Assembly: GCA_029068665.1 (NCBI GenBank)
Contig: JAIECC010000419.1
Coordinates: 1-5,769 of the forward strand
From: Lachnospiraceae bacterium
GTDB lineage: Bacteria > Bacillota > Clostridia > Lachnospirales > Lachnospiraceae
Reading direction: 5' to 3'
Length of the DNA stretch: 5,769 nucleotides
In this document: in pieces, positions 1 to 5,620 of the stretch
Layout of the letters: each line of letters opens with the position of its first letter
Position numbering within the stretch: position 1 is the first letter of the stretch
Made by a program: the position numbers and the translations under genes
The notes under the pieces: model-generated
Database searches by the model: none
What the model was told of the DNA's origin: nothing
Seen by the model: only the letters and a program-made list of their open reading frames with translations

Positions 1-1
1 G

Positions 2-727
2 GGGCGACTTACTGAACTTGCATACGGTACTGATCGGGCAAAAGCGCTGTTTCGCGATATGATGCAGAAAGCTTCCGATGATGTTGGATTCGAGGTCGGA
101 GATATTCCTTTAATGATAGAGGCAATCCCAGTCAATCCTGACTGTTTGATTTTAATTATTACCAAGGTTGAGGACCCGGAAGAATTAGATACCCGTTTTT
201 CCAAGTTTACCAAATCTTCCTCTGATGACTATGATGATTTTGATGAGGATGGAGAAGGCGAGGAGGATGAGGATTATGATGATTCCGACTCCACAAGCAT
301 ATTTGATGTCCTTGGCAATATTGTAGAGAATCTGGAGGCGGCAAGAAATGCAGCTGCCGAAAAGCAGACATTTAATCCGCTGGCTTCCACAGCCGAAAAG
401 ATTCCTACTCCAAAAACAACAGGAGCAACTCATGATATTTATCGCATTTTCGTCTTTTCTGCATTAAGCAATGTTACATCTGCAGCAGAGCAGTTACATG
501 GTGTATACAACGGCGAGAATACGTTATTTAAGAATCCTAAGGATGCCCGATATTACCTGATATTGAATCGTTCCGAACATACTTCAGATGAATTTAATCT
601 TGTATGCAATACCTTATGTGAATTTGGCTCTAAGATAAAGACCACTTACGCAATGCCATACTACATGGCAGAGCATTTTCAACCTATTATCAAGCGGTCC
701 GCTTTACAGACATTAGGTGATTTATAG
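2..727 (+). CDS. mecA: Adaptor protein MecA, 5'-truncated by window edge
   Basis: MecA is an adaptor that delivers substrates such as ComK to the ClpCP protease in the cytoplasm. The frame is open from base 2, so the first ATG at 59 is internal. The upstream codons read TELAYGTDRAKALFRDMM, a conserved stretch near residue 30 of MecA proteins, so roughly 25-30 N-terminal residues and the true start lie outside the window. The 241 residues present show the N-terminal substrate-binding domain (GFEVGDIPLMIEAIPV), then an acidic linker coded at about 224-289 with 16 of 22 residues Asp or Glu. The C-terminal domain follows (IYRIFVFSALSNV, then NPKDARYYLIL and YAMPYYMAEHF), which in this family binds ClpC. 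It converges on the transketolase gene with a hairpin terminator between them. The family call is firm. Which substrates it handles in this organism cannot be read from the sequence. Confidence 0.93.
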   Translation, partial: GRLTELAYGTDRAKALFRDMMQKASDDVGFEVGDIPLMIEAIPVNPDCLILIITKVEDPEELDTRFSKFTKSSSDDYDDFDEDGEGEEDEDYDDSDSTSIFDVLGNIVENLEAARNAAAEKQTFNPLASTAEKIPTPKTTGATHDIYRIFVFSALSNVTSAAEQLHGVYNGENTLFKNPKDARYYLILNRSEHTSDEFNLVCNTLCEFGSKIKTTYAMPYYMAEHFQPIIKRSALQTLGDL

Positions 728-762
728 AAAAGGACCTGTCGGTATACGACAGGTCCTTTTTT
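728..762. terminator. Bidirectional intrinsic terminator between mecA and tkt
   Basis: A perfect 10-bp stem (GGACCTGTCG at 732-741 with CGACAGGTCC at 747-756) has a 5-nt loop. It is flanked by AAAA on the left and TTTTTT (757-762) on the right. The plus-strand reading has the better U-tract and terminates mecA. The minus-strand reading has a shorter U-tract and probably serves transketolase, whose stop codon abuts the hairpin. Confidence 0.93.
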
Positions 763-2745
763 CTATAATGTTTTCTTAACTGCTTCAACAACTGCATCTG
801 TTGTAATTCCAAAATGCTCGAACAACTGTCCCCCTGGTGCAGACGCGCCGAAGCCCTTCATAGATACTACTTCTCCATCCAGTCCTACATATCTGCCCCA
901 TCCGAAATCAGACAAAGCTTCTACTGCAACTCTTGCCCGTATCTCCTTTGGCAGTACCAGATTCTTATATTCCTCCGGCTGCTGTTCAAATACATCTATG
1001 GACGGCATACTGACTACCCGGATATCAATATTCTCCTTTGCCAGCCGCTCCTTTGCTTCAATACCTAGCTGTACTTCTGAACCGGTAGCCATTACAATTG
1101 CATCCGGTACATCCTTTTCCGCTTCGGCTACTATATATCCGCCCTTTAAGGCATCTCTGCCGGAGCCTGCAAGCTGTGGCAGATTCTGTCTGGATAATAC
1201 CAGGGCTGTAGGTGTATTCTTAGAGGTTACCGCATAATACCATGCTGCTGCAGTCTCTGTAGCATCTGCCGGACGGTATACTGTAAAGTTCGGCAGAGAG
1301 CGAAGCATTGCCAACTGTTCAACCGGTTCATGGGTCGGTCCGTCTTCTCCCACACCAATACTGTCATGGGTCAATACATAGGTTAATGGCAGCCCCATCA
1401 AAGCGGACAAACGTGCCATCGGCTTTACATAATCACTAAATACAAAGAAGGTCGATACAAATGGCCGCAAACCTCCGTGGAGAGCAATTCCGTTTCCAAT
1501 GGCTGCCATGGCAATTTCCCGAATACCGAAATGTACATTCTTACCGGTTGGATTCTCCTTGGAATAATCTCCCATATCGCTCATGTAGGTCTTCGTGGAA
1601 GGTGCCAGATCTGCTGCCCCGCCAAACATATTCGGTAATACTTTCTTCATTACATTTATTAACTGACCGGATAAGTTCCGGGTGGCTTCTGCCTTTTCCG
1701 GAACCGCCCAGAAATCTGCCAGATCATACAGCAGTTCACCACGATTCTCATCATGATACTGCTCCCAAAGCTCTTTCATGTCCGGATATTTTGCTGTGTA
1801 TTCTGCAAACAGGGTATTCCATGCTTCCTCTTCCTTCGCATTTGCTTTGGCAATTGACTGGAAGTTTTCATATACATCCTCCGGAATCACAAAGCTCTCT
1901 TTTATATCCCAGCCCAGATTCTCCCGTAACGCCGCAACATTCTCAACACCCAGTGGCTCTCCATGAGCTGATGCCTTACCTTCCTTTGCCGGACAGCCAA
2001 AGCCGATTTTCGTCTTAATCTCAATCATAGACGGACGGGAAGTATCTGCTTTTGCCTCCTCGATCGCCTTACCAATTGCTTCCAGATCGTTTCCATCCTC
2101 AACCAACAGCGTCTGAAAACCAAATGCCTGAAACCGCTGCTGTACATTTTCACGAAATGCAATGTTGGTATCTCCTTCAATGGAAATATTATTGGAATCA
2201 TATAATACGATCAGCTTACCTAATCCCAAGGAACCTGCCAGCGAAAATGCTTCATAAGAGATTCCCTCCATCATACAGCCGTCACCACCCAGAACATAGG
2301 TGTAATGGTCTACTACCGGAAATCCTTCTTTATTAAATGTAGCTGCCAAATGGTTCTCTGCCATAGCCATACCAACCGCCATAGCCATACCTGCTCCAAG
2401 AGGTCCGGTAGTGGCCTCTACTCCTATGGTATGTCCGTACTCCGGATGTCCCGGTGTTAAAGAATCCATCTGGCGGAAGTTCTTCATGTCTTCTATTGTC
2501 AGTCCATAGCCAAACAAATGAAGCAGGGAATATAACAATGCTGAGCCGTGACCACCGGAAAGAATAAACCGGTCCCGATTCTCCCAATGCGGATTTGTCG
2601 GATTATGCTTCATGTGCTTTGCCCATAGTTCATAACCTGCAGCTGCAGAGCCTAATGGCAGTCCCGGATGGCCGGAATTGGCTTTTTGAATGGCATCCGC
2701 AGAAAGAACCCGAATGGCATTTACAGATTTTCTATCAATATTCAT
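763..2745 (-). CDS. tkt: Transketolase
   Basis: This is a thiamine-diphosphate enzyme of the non-oxidative pentose phosphate pathway. It moves two-carbon ketol units between sugar phosphates, for example xylulose-5-P and ribose-5-P. At 660 residues it has the usual full-length bacterial size. Visible motifs include SGHPG (24-28), SGGHGSALLY (62-71), PGHPE (98-102), the cofactor motif GDGCMMEG (154-161) completed by DSNN (183-186), AHGEP (260-264), FGIRE with the expected catalytic Glu410, and HDSIGVGEDGPTHEP (460-474). These mark the N-terminal pyrophosphate, central pyrimidine and C-terminal domains in order, all intact. The start is supported by AAAGGAGG (2756-2763) ten bases upstream. It is transcribed alone, between a terminator upstream and the shared terminator downstream, with a promoter candidate at about 2805-2835. 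No truncation or missing key residue was seen. Confidence 0.98.
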   Translation of the reverse strand: MNIDRKSVNAIRVLSADAIQKANSGHPGLPLGSAAAGYELWAKHMKHNPTNPHWENRDRFILSGGHGSALLYSLLHLFGYGLTIEDMKNFRQMDSLTPGHPEYGHTIGVEATTGPLGAGMAMAVGMAMAENHLAATFNKEGFPVVDHYTYVLGGDGCMMEGISYEAFSLAGSLGLGKLIVLYDSNNISIEGDTNIAFRENVQQRFQAFGFQTLLVEDGNDLEAIGKAIEEAKADTSRPSMIEIKTKIGFGCPAKEGKASAHGEPLGVENVAALRENLGWDIKESFVIPEDVYENFQSIAKANAKEEEAWNTLFAEYTAKYPDMKELWEQYHDENRGELLYDLADFWAVPEKAEATRNLSGQLINVMKKVLPNMFGGAADLAPSTKTYMSDMGDYSKENPTGKNVHFGIREIAMAAIGNGIALHGGLRPFVSTFFVFSDYVKPMARLSALMGLPLTYVLTHDSIGVGEDGPTHEPVEQLAMLRSLPNFTVYRPADATETAAAWYYAVTSKNTPTALVLSRQNLPQLAGSGRDALKGGYIVAEAEKDVPDAIVMATGSEVQLGIEAKERLAKENIDIRVVSMPSIDVFEQQPEEYKNLVLPKEIRARVAVEALSDFGWGRYVGLDGEVVSMKGFGASAPGGQLFEHFGITTDAVVEAVKKTL

Positions 2746-2804
2746 AACAAGGTATCCTCCTTTGTCATATACAACCTATATTTATACCAATTTGATATTG
2801 TAGC

Positions 2805-2835
2805 ATTATAACGCTGATATAGCAAGTATCTTCAA
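2805..2835 (-). promoter_or_regulatory. Candidate sigma-A promoter of tkt
   Basis: A perfect -10 box TATAAT occupies 2805-2810 on the minus strand. The best -35-like hexamer is TTGAAG at 2830-2835, giving a long 19-nt spacer. The site lies directly between the upstream terminator and the tkt ribosome binding site, which supports an independent transcript. The -10 is convincing; the -35 is weak. Confidence 0.5.
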
Positions 2836-2838
2836 AGC

Positions 2839-2885
2839 AAAAACACAGGCAGAGAATCAAAGCTGATTCTCTGCCTGTGTTTTTT
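2839..2885 (-). terminator. Strong intrinsic terminator after the 99-residue membrane protein gene
   Basis: A 16-bp perfect stem (2844-2859 paired with 2864-2879) closes on the tetraloop AAGC (plus-strand reading). It is extended by A-tract/T-tract pairing, with five A at 2839-2843 and six T at 2880-2885. On the minus strand it follows the stop codon of the upstream gene by a few bases. It is near symmetric, so it would also stop plus-strand transcription. Confidence 0.92.
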
Positions 2886-2886
2886 G

Positions 2887-3186
2887 CTATATAACCTTAA
2901 AATAACTTAATGCTGCAACTACTGCGATTATTACGAATACAACCACCAGCGCAATCATCAATATCTTCCCGGTCTTTGACTGGCTTTTTGGCGGATTTGC
3001 TTTTTCATAATTATATGCCGTATTGTAAACATTTGGTGCAACACTACCCTTTAGTACCCCGGTTTCCCCTGTGCGATTCGTATACAGGACTCCTGTACTT
3101 CCGATATCATTCGGATCAATCCCCTTTAGAATTGAAGTACTGCCCTTCGCAAGATTAAAACCGCCATCCGTCTGATTTTCTCCCAT
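2887..3186 (-). CDS. Small tail-anchored membrane protein with three T-x-x-L motifs, function unknown
   Basis: This 99-residue protein is not assigned to a named family. The N-terminal 70 residues are polar and rich in Gly, Asn, Thr and Ser, probably disordered. They contain three similar motifs: GSTSIL (15-20), GSTGVL (29-34) and GETGVL (40-45). A basic/polar stretch SKTGK (70-74) precedes a single hydrophobic helix at about 75-95 (ILMIALVVVFVIIAVVAAL), then a short YFKVI tail. There is no N-terminal signal peptide, so the topology is likely C-terminally anchored with the long N-terminal part in the cytoplasm. The start is supported by AAGGAGG (3197-3203), ten bases upstream. It has its own promoter candidate and strong terminator, so it is probably monocistronic. 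Coding status is well supported; function is not. T-x-x-L resembles FHA-domain phosphothreonine ligands (inference). Confidence 0.85.
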   Translation of the reverse strand: MGENQTDGGFNLAKGSTSILKGIDPNDIGSTGVLYTNRTGETGVLKGSVAPNVYNTAYNYEKANPPKSQSKTGKILMIALVVVFVIIAVVAALSYFKVI

Positions 3187-3235
3187 ATTTGCAGCTCCTC
3201 CTTACCTTCCTACTCAAAACAAGTGATATATGAAA

Positions 3236-3264
3236 ATCATACCACAAATAGCAAAAAATCACAA
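3236..3264 (-). promoter_or_regulatory. Candidate sigma-A promoter of the 99-residue membrane protein gene
   Basis: TTGTGA (3259-3264) and TATGAT (3236-3241) on the minus strand are separated by exactly 17 nt. They match the consensus at 4/6 and 5/6 positions and lie about 50 bp upstream of the start codon. Confidence 0.6.
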
Positions 3265-3293
3265 GAACTTTGCGGATTTAATCTGATTTTTTT
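3253..3293 (-). terminator. Weak possible terminator after the DUF1858 gene
   Basis: An inverted repeat AAAAAATCA (3253-3261) / TGATTTTTT (3284-3292) encloses a loop of about 22 nt. It ends in a T-run on both strands. The stem is AT-rich and the loop long, so efficiency is doubtful. It also overlaps the -35 box of the next promoter. A second AT-only hairpin (GAAAATTT / AAATTTTC, 3311-3332) sits at the stop codon. Confidence 0.25.
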
Positions 3294-3331
3294 ATTTCAA
3301 AAATGCCATGGAAAATTTTGTCGCAAATTTT

Positions 3332-3544
3332 CTACTTTGCTTCCTTCTTTTCCAAATAATCATTGATCTGTGTCAGCACTTCATCTACATTCATGCCATG
3401 TACCATACATGCCTCCTCCAGTGCTTCTCCCTGGGATGCCGGGCAGCCAATACAATGCATACCTGCCGCCATTAAAATTGCTGCATTTCCTGGATCAATT
3501 GCTAAAATATCTGCTATAATCATATCCTTTGTTACCTGTGCCAT
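3332..3544 (-). CDS. DUF1858 domain protein (hybrid-cluster-associated redox disulfide type)
   Basis: This 70-residue protein consists of one DUF1858 domain. Family features visible are the N-terminal helix VTKDMIIADILAIDP, an NAAILMAAGMHCIGCPAS core with the cysteine pair C31-x-x-C34, and a helical tail (LEEACMVHGMNVDEVLTQINDYL). The same fold forms the N-terminal domain of ScdA/RIC-type iron-sulfur repair proteins and is often found beside hybrid cluster proteins, which suggests a redox or metal-related role. No such partner gene is next to it here. An additional Cys46 is present. There is no signal peptide or membrane segment, so it is cytoplasmic. AAGGAGG (3554-3560) lies nine bases before the ATG. 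The family call is good; the biochemical role is unknown for the family. Confidence 0.9.
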   Translation of the reverse strand: MAQVTKDMIIADILAIDPGNAAILMAAGMHCIGCPASQGEALEEACMVHGMNVDEVLTQINDYLEKKEAK

Positions 3545-3579
3545 AATTCTTTTCCTCCTTAAAGCTCAATTCTTTTCTA

Positions 3580-3608
3580 ACTATAATACACCCTTGCCTG
3601 CAACGCAA
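3580..3608 (-). promoter_or_regulatory. Candidate promoter of the DUF1858 gene
   Basis: TTGCGT (3603-3608) and TATAGT (3580-3585) on the minus strand are separated by 17 nt. The -10 matches 5/6 and the -35 3/6. The -35 sits inside a small GC-rich inverted repeat (CCTGC 3597-3601 / GCAGG 3609-3613, with an alternative CTTGC 3593-3597 / GCAAG 3605-3609 pairing). This repeat could be an operator or the remnant of an upstream hairpin. Confidence 0.4.
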
Positions 3609-3670
3609 GCAGGGATTTTAATTCCTATATATTATCTGCAAATACATATTAAAGATTCCTCAAAAGAAGT

Positions 3671-3928
3671 TTATTGTTTTAAGATTGCCTTAATTTCGGG
3701 TATAGATTTTCCCCCTTGACGCAAATCTTTAATCTTTTGAATTTGTGCCATACTCTGCTCGCGTTTATAACGTCTTGTTAAATTTTCTTCTGCCTGTTCA
3801 AATGGCAGCATCCCTTCTTCTGTATAATACTTCAATGTACTATATCGTACATTTGTCAGTCTGACTAATTCGCCAATCGTTACATATTCAGAAGTTTCTA
3901 TTACCTCCATACTCCTTTGTCTTGACAT
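3671..3928 (-). CDS. Minimal MerR-family DNA-binding protein (HTH domain only)
   Basis: This is an 85-residue transcription regulator. The MerR helix-turn-helix is clear: YVTIGELVRLTNVRYSTLKYY (15-35), then the wing EEGMLPF and NLTRRYKREQ (38-58). A last helix (IQKIKDLRQGGKSIPEIKAIL) covers the rest. Typical MerR proteins add a coiled coil and effector domain after about residue 110; both are absent, and the stop falls at the end of the DNA-binding domain. I chose ATG at 3928, nine bases after GGGG. An in-frame TTG at 3937 (88 residues) and an ATG at 3910 preceded almost directly by AAAGGAG are alternatives. It begins just after the stop codon of the upstream GPP34-like gene and is very likely co-transcribed with it, so it may autoregulate that operon. 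No obvious terminator follows. Confidence 0.85.
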   Translation of the reverse strand: MSRQRSMEVIETSEYVTIGELVRLTNVRYSTLKYYTEEGMLPFEQAEENLTRRYKREQSMAQIQKIKDLRQGGKSIPEIKAILKQ

Positions 3929-3941
3929 ATCAATCAACCCC
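3912..3941 (-). promoter_or_regulatory. Ribosome binding sites that decide the MerR-type gene start
   Basis: GGGG at 3938-3941 is the only Shine-Dalgarno-like element at a sensible distance (nine bases) from the ATG at 3926-3928. It touches the alternative TTG (3935-3937), so it cannot serve that start. A better AAAGGAG (3912-3918) is only one base from the ATG at 3908-3910, too close for normal use. Initiation is therefore probably weak or coupled to translation of the preceding gene. Confidence 0.4.
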
Positions 3942-3942
3942 G

Positions 3943-4605
3943 CTAAAAATTAGTGATTACAGGCATGATTGCTATCATCACAGTCAACGTCTCAATATGC
4001 TGAGCCATTTCTTTTGCAAGCGTTCCTGCCTCGCTCTTTTTGATTGCTTCTATCCTGTTTTTTAATTCTTTCTGCTCATACTTTGAAAAATAATCCTTCA
4101 AGTTTCCTGCTTTATCCATAAGCGCCGTTAATGCAATAACATCTTCCGATATTTCGCCATCTTCCAATAATTCTGCACGGATTTTTTCGATAATCCCCGT
4201 AATAATGTCTTTTTTCGGAACATATCTGTCTTTATTACCTGAAGATCCAGCTTTCACAGGCTCTACAACATCAGCTTCTTTTAAGCTCTCCATCAACGCA
4301 TCTACAAGCTCATACAGCTTTTTATTTGTGAAAGTCATCGTATAGGCTTCTACTGCCTTTTCCACTTTCATCGGCTTTCCCTGATTTATAACATTATATA
4401 GAGGTTTTAGATATGCCATATGCTCCGGTAATTCCCCGCAGACACTAACCTGTTTGTCATTTAAGGAAATGCATTGTTCCAACTGCATTTCCAGCAGCCC
4501 GCTAACAATCAGACATACAACCGCTTTTTGATTGTAACTGGACAAAGTACCTTTTTCATTCACTGTGCAAATCATATACTCCTGTGTAATTGATAAATCT
4601 TTCAT
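3943..4605 (-). CDS. GPP34-like (GOLPH3/VPS74 family) protein, divergent
   Basis: This is a 220-residue, probably all-helical protein. The N-terminus LSITQEYMICTVNEKGTL (4-21) fits the GPP34 opening, in which a helix of the form L-x-x-E-hhh is followed by an acidic residue and Gly. The segment AVVCLIVSGLLEMQL (28-42) matches the next family helix. Region 130-175 resembles the C-terminal signature of the family: PKKDIITGIIEKIRAELLEDG, then VIALTALMDKAGNLKDYF, comparable in pattern to ALIYLAHASDVLENAF of GOLPH3. The C-terminus is hydrophobic (LTVMIAIMPVITNF). Eukaryotic members bind phosphatidylinositol-4-phosphate and retain glycosyltransferases in the Golgi; the role of bacterial members is unknown. 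AAGGAGG (4615-4621) lies nine bases upstream. It is the first gene of an operon with a MerR-type regulator. The family call rests on pattern, not alignment. Confidence 0.65.
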   Translation of the reverse strand: MKDLSITQEYMICTVNEKGTLSSYNQKAVVCLIVSGLLEMQLEQCISLNDKQVSVCGELPEHMAYLKPLYNVINQGKPMKVEKAVEAYTMTFTNKKLYELVDALMESLKEADVVEPVKAGSSGNKDRYVPKKDIITGIIEKIRAELLEDGEISEDVIALTALMDKAGNLKDYFSKYEQKELKNRIEAIKKSEAGTLAKEMAQHIETLTVMIAIMPVITNF

Positions 4606-4622
4606 TCTATTTATCCTCCTTG

Positions 4623-4657
4623 TTACTTACTACTTATTACTTATTACTTACTACTTA
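4623..4657. repeat. Five tandem 7-bp repeats in the leader of the GPP34-like gene
   Basis: On the plus strand the units read TTACTTA, CTACTTA, TTACTTA, TTACTTA and CTACTTA without interruption, differing only at the first base. The array lies between the candidate -10 box and the ribosome binding site, two bases from the latter. It fills nearly the whole predicted 5' untranslated region. Confidence 0.95.
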
Positions 4658-4661
4658 CGAT

Positions 4662-4692
4662 ATAATAATAACACAATTTGAAGATTTGTCAC
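4662..4692 (-). promoter_or_regulatory. Candidate promoter and operator of the GPP34-like/MerR operon
   Basis: The -35 GTGACA (4687-4692) matches 5/6. Two overlapping TATTAT -10 boxes follow at 4665-4670 (16-nt spacer) and 4662-4667 (19-nt spacer). An imperfect dyad with ACAA and TTGT arms covers 4673-4689 within the spacer. MerR regulators characteristically bind dyads inside long 19-20 nt spacers, so the downstream MerR-type protein could act here (inference). Confidence 0.5.
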
Positions 4693-4725
4693 TACTTTTT
4701 TTATTAAAGATCTGTTTTTTACTTA

Positions 4726-5499
4726 TCATAATAAATTTCCGCACAAAAAGTCTTTCAGTATGGCAAAGAACTCCCTTGTATAGTTGGTGGGAATCAGCCA
4801 CCAGACTGATTTTGCGTTATTACCGGACACATTTCTGTAGCCACATTTTTTTGCAACCTGTACTGCCCGAAAAAGATGAAAGTCTGTTGTTGTCACCACT
4901 ACAGAGTTTTCCTCCTTTTGTAAAAATTCGGAAGAATACAGCAGATTTTCCTTGGTGCTTGTAGACTGTTCTTCTAAAAGGATTCGCTCCGGCTCAATGC
5001 CCAGCTTCACCAGTTCATTATAGATACATTGTGCCTCGGAAATCCCTTCATCCGCTCCCTTTCCGCCACTGGCAATTACCATTGTTTCCGGATTTTGTTT
5101 TAAATATTGTGCTCCGGCTTCAATCCGGTATTTCAGAATCAGGGAAGGATAGGTGCCGTTGACCTTTGCTCCCAGTATAATAAGATAATCTGCATGAGCT
5201 TCAGGTTTTCCCAGACTTGCATATATAATTATTCCTTCAATTATAATAAAGCATAAAAATCCAATTCCAACCAGAATCTCCATAGGCAAAACCACCCATT
5301 TAGGCGGTCTTTTCCCCCGCTTTGCAAAATATTGAATGGCGGCAATCAATCCAATACAGAGCATGGCAAGCAGCAGCCAGAAGTAATTAAACGTACTGGC
5401 AGGTCCCAATTTTATAAAAATCAGGAGAAAGTAAATGAAACTTCCTCCACCGATTATGGCGAGTAATGTTATCCAGAATTTATATAGTTTGTTCATCAT
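4726..5499 (-). CDS. YdcF/SanA-type DUF218 membrane protein
   Basis: A 257-residue protein with three N-terminal membrane helices (about 8-30, 38-58 and 69-93), then a DUF218 domain. Family motifs are visible: ADYLIILGAKV (103-113), PSLILKYRIEAG (118-129), ASGGKGADEGISEA (143-156), LLEEQSTSTKENLLYS (174-189) and VVTTTDFHLFRA (201-212). The conserved acidic, Ser/Thr-Asn and His positions of the family are present. Family members such as SanA and ElyC affect cell envelope integrity; the exact reaction is not settled. The soluble domain is expected outside or at the membrane face. AGGAGG (5506-5511) is six bases from the first ATG and nine from the adjacent second ATG (5494-5496), so either may start. 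No clear terminator follows; the next gene begins 120 bp downstream with its own promoter candidate. Confidence 0.9.
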   Translation of the reverse strand: MMNKLYKFWITLLAIIGGGSFIYFLLIFIKLGPASTFNYFWLLLAMLCIGLIAAIQYFAKRGKRPPKWVVLPMEILVGIGFLCFIIIEGIIIYASLGKPEAHADYLIILGAKVNGTYPSLILKYRIEAGAQYLKQNPETMVIASGGKGADEGISEAQCIYNELVKLGIEPERILLEEQSTSTKENLLYSSEFLQKEENSVVVTTTDFHLFRAVQVAKKCGYRNVSGNNAKSVWWLIPTNYTREFFAILKDFLCGNLL

Positions 5500-5521
5500 T
5501 TATGCCCTCCTAGGGTTTTAT

Positions 5522-5550
5522 ACCATGATTCCGCTCTGCTCCATCATGGT
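5522..5550 (-). other. Leader hairpin next to the YdcF-type gene start
   Basis: A perfect 8-bp inverted repeat, ACCATGAT (5522-5529) and ATCATGGT (5543-5550), has a 13-nt loop. It lies about ten bases upstream of the AGGAGG site and would form in the mRNA leader. There is no U-tract, so it is not a simple terminator. Confidence 0.55.
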
Positions 5551-5551
5551 T

Positions 5552-5605
5552 CGCGCACATGAGCCAAATGTCTGCTACGCAGCCGCTTGGCTCATTGTGT
5601 TCGCG
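5552..5605 (-). other. Long imperfect leader hairpin upstream of the YdcF-type gene
   Basis: TGAGCCAA (5560-5567) pairs perfectly with TTGGCTCA (5587-5594). The stem continues outward through ACA/TGT-type pairs and a CGCG/CGCG clamp (5552-5555 with 5602-5605), with small bulges on the right arm. Inside the loop, CTGC (5572-5575) and GCAG (5579-5582) form a smaller nested stem. The structure would start almost at the predicted transcription start. Confidence 0.7.
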
Positions 5606-5608
5606 TAT

Positions 5609-5617
5609 ATTGTACCA
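5609..5617 (-). promoter_or_regulatory. Candidate extended -10 promoter of the YdcF-type gene
   Basis: The minus strand reads TGGTACAAT: a TG-n extension followed by TACAAT (5/6 match). No acceptable -35 box is present at normal spacing, as can occur with extended -10 promoters. The predicted start at about 5602 falls at the base of the long hairpin. The tandem 46-bp repeats end just upstream. Confidence 0.45.
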
Positions 5618-5620
5618 TAT

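Noticed and set aside
185..433. Open frame antisense to mecA (82 codons)
   Set aside because: It lies entirely within the clear mecA frame, its composition is the complement of the acidic linker, and no ribosome binding site was noted.
1461..2018. Open frame of 185 codons opposite transketolase, plus others at 814-1068, 998-1237, 1778-1966, 2052-2336 and 2333-2587
   Set aside because: All overlap the intact transketolase gene and have no recognisable domains; they are by-products of its codon use.
2910..3158. Open frame opposite the 99-residue membrane protein gene
   Set aside because: The minus-strand frame has a perfect ribosome binding site, promoter and terminator; this one has none.
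3591..3614. Terminator of the MerR-type gene
   Set aside because: The GC-rich inverted repeat has a bulge or competing pairings and no U-tract; it overlaps the candidate DUF1858 promoter instead.
3363..3719. Plus-strand frame of 118 codons across the DUF1858 and MerR-type genes
   Set aside because: It runs antisense over a recognised DUF1858 domain, an intergenic region and the end of the MerR-type gene.
3943..4605. GPP34-like and MerR-type genes as halves of one frameshifted gene
   Set aside because: Each has a complete domain, the first ends in its own stop after a hydrophobic C-terminus, and MerR domains are N-terminal in their proteins, so two genes fit better.
4590..4964. Plus-strand frame spanning the heptamer array and the end of the YdcF-type gene
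   Set aside because: Its N-terminus is just translated heptamer repeat, and it overlaps a conserved DUF218 domain on the other strand.
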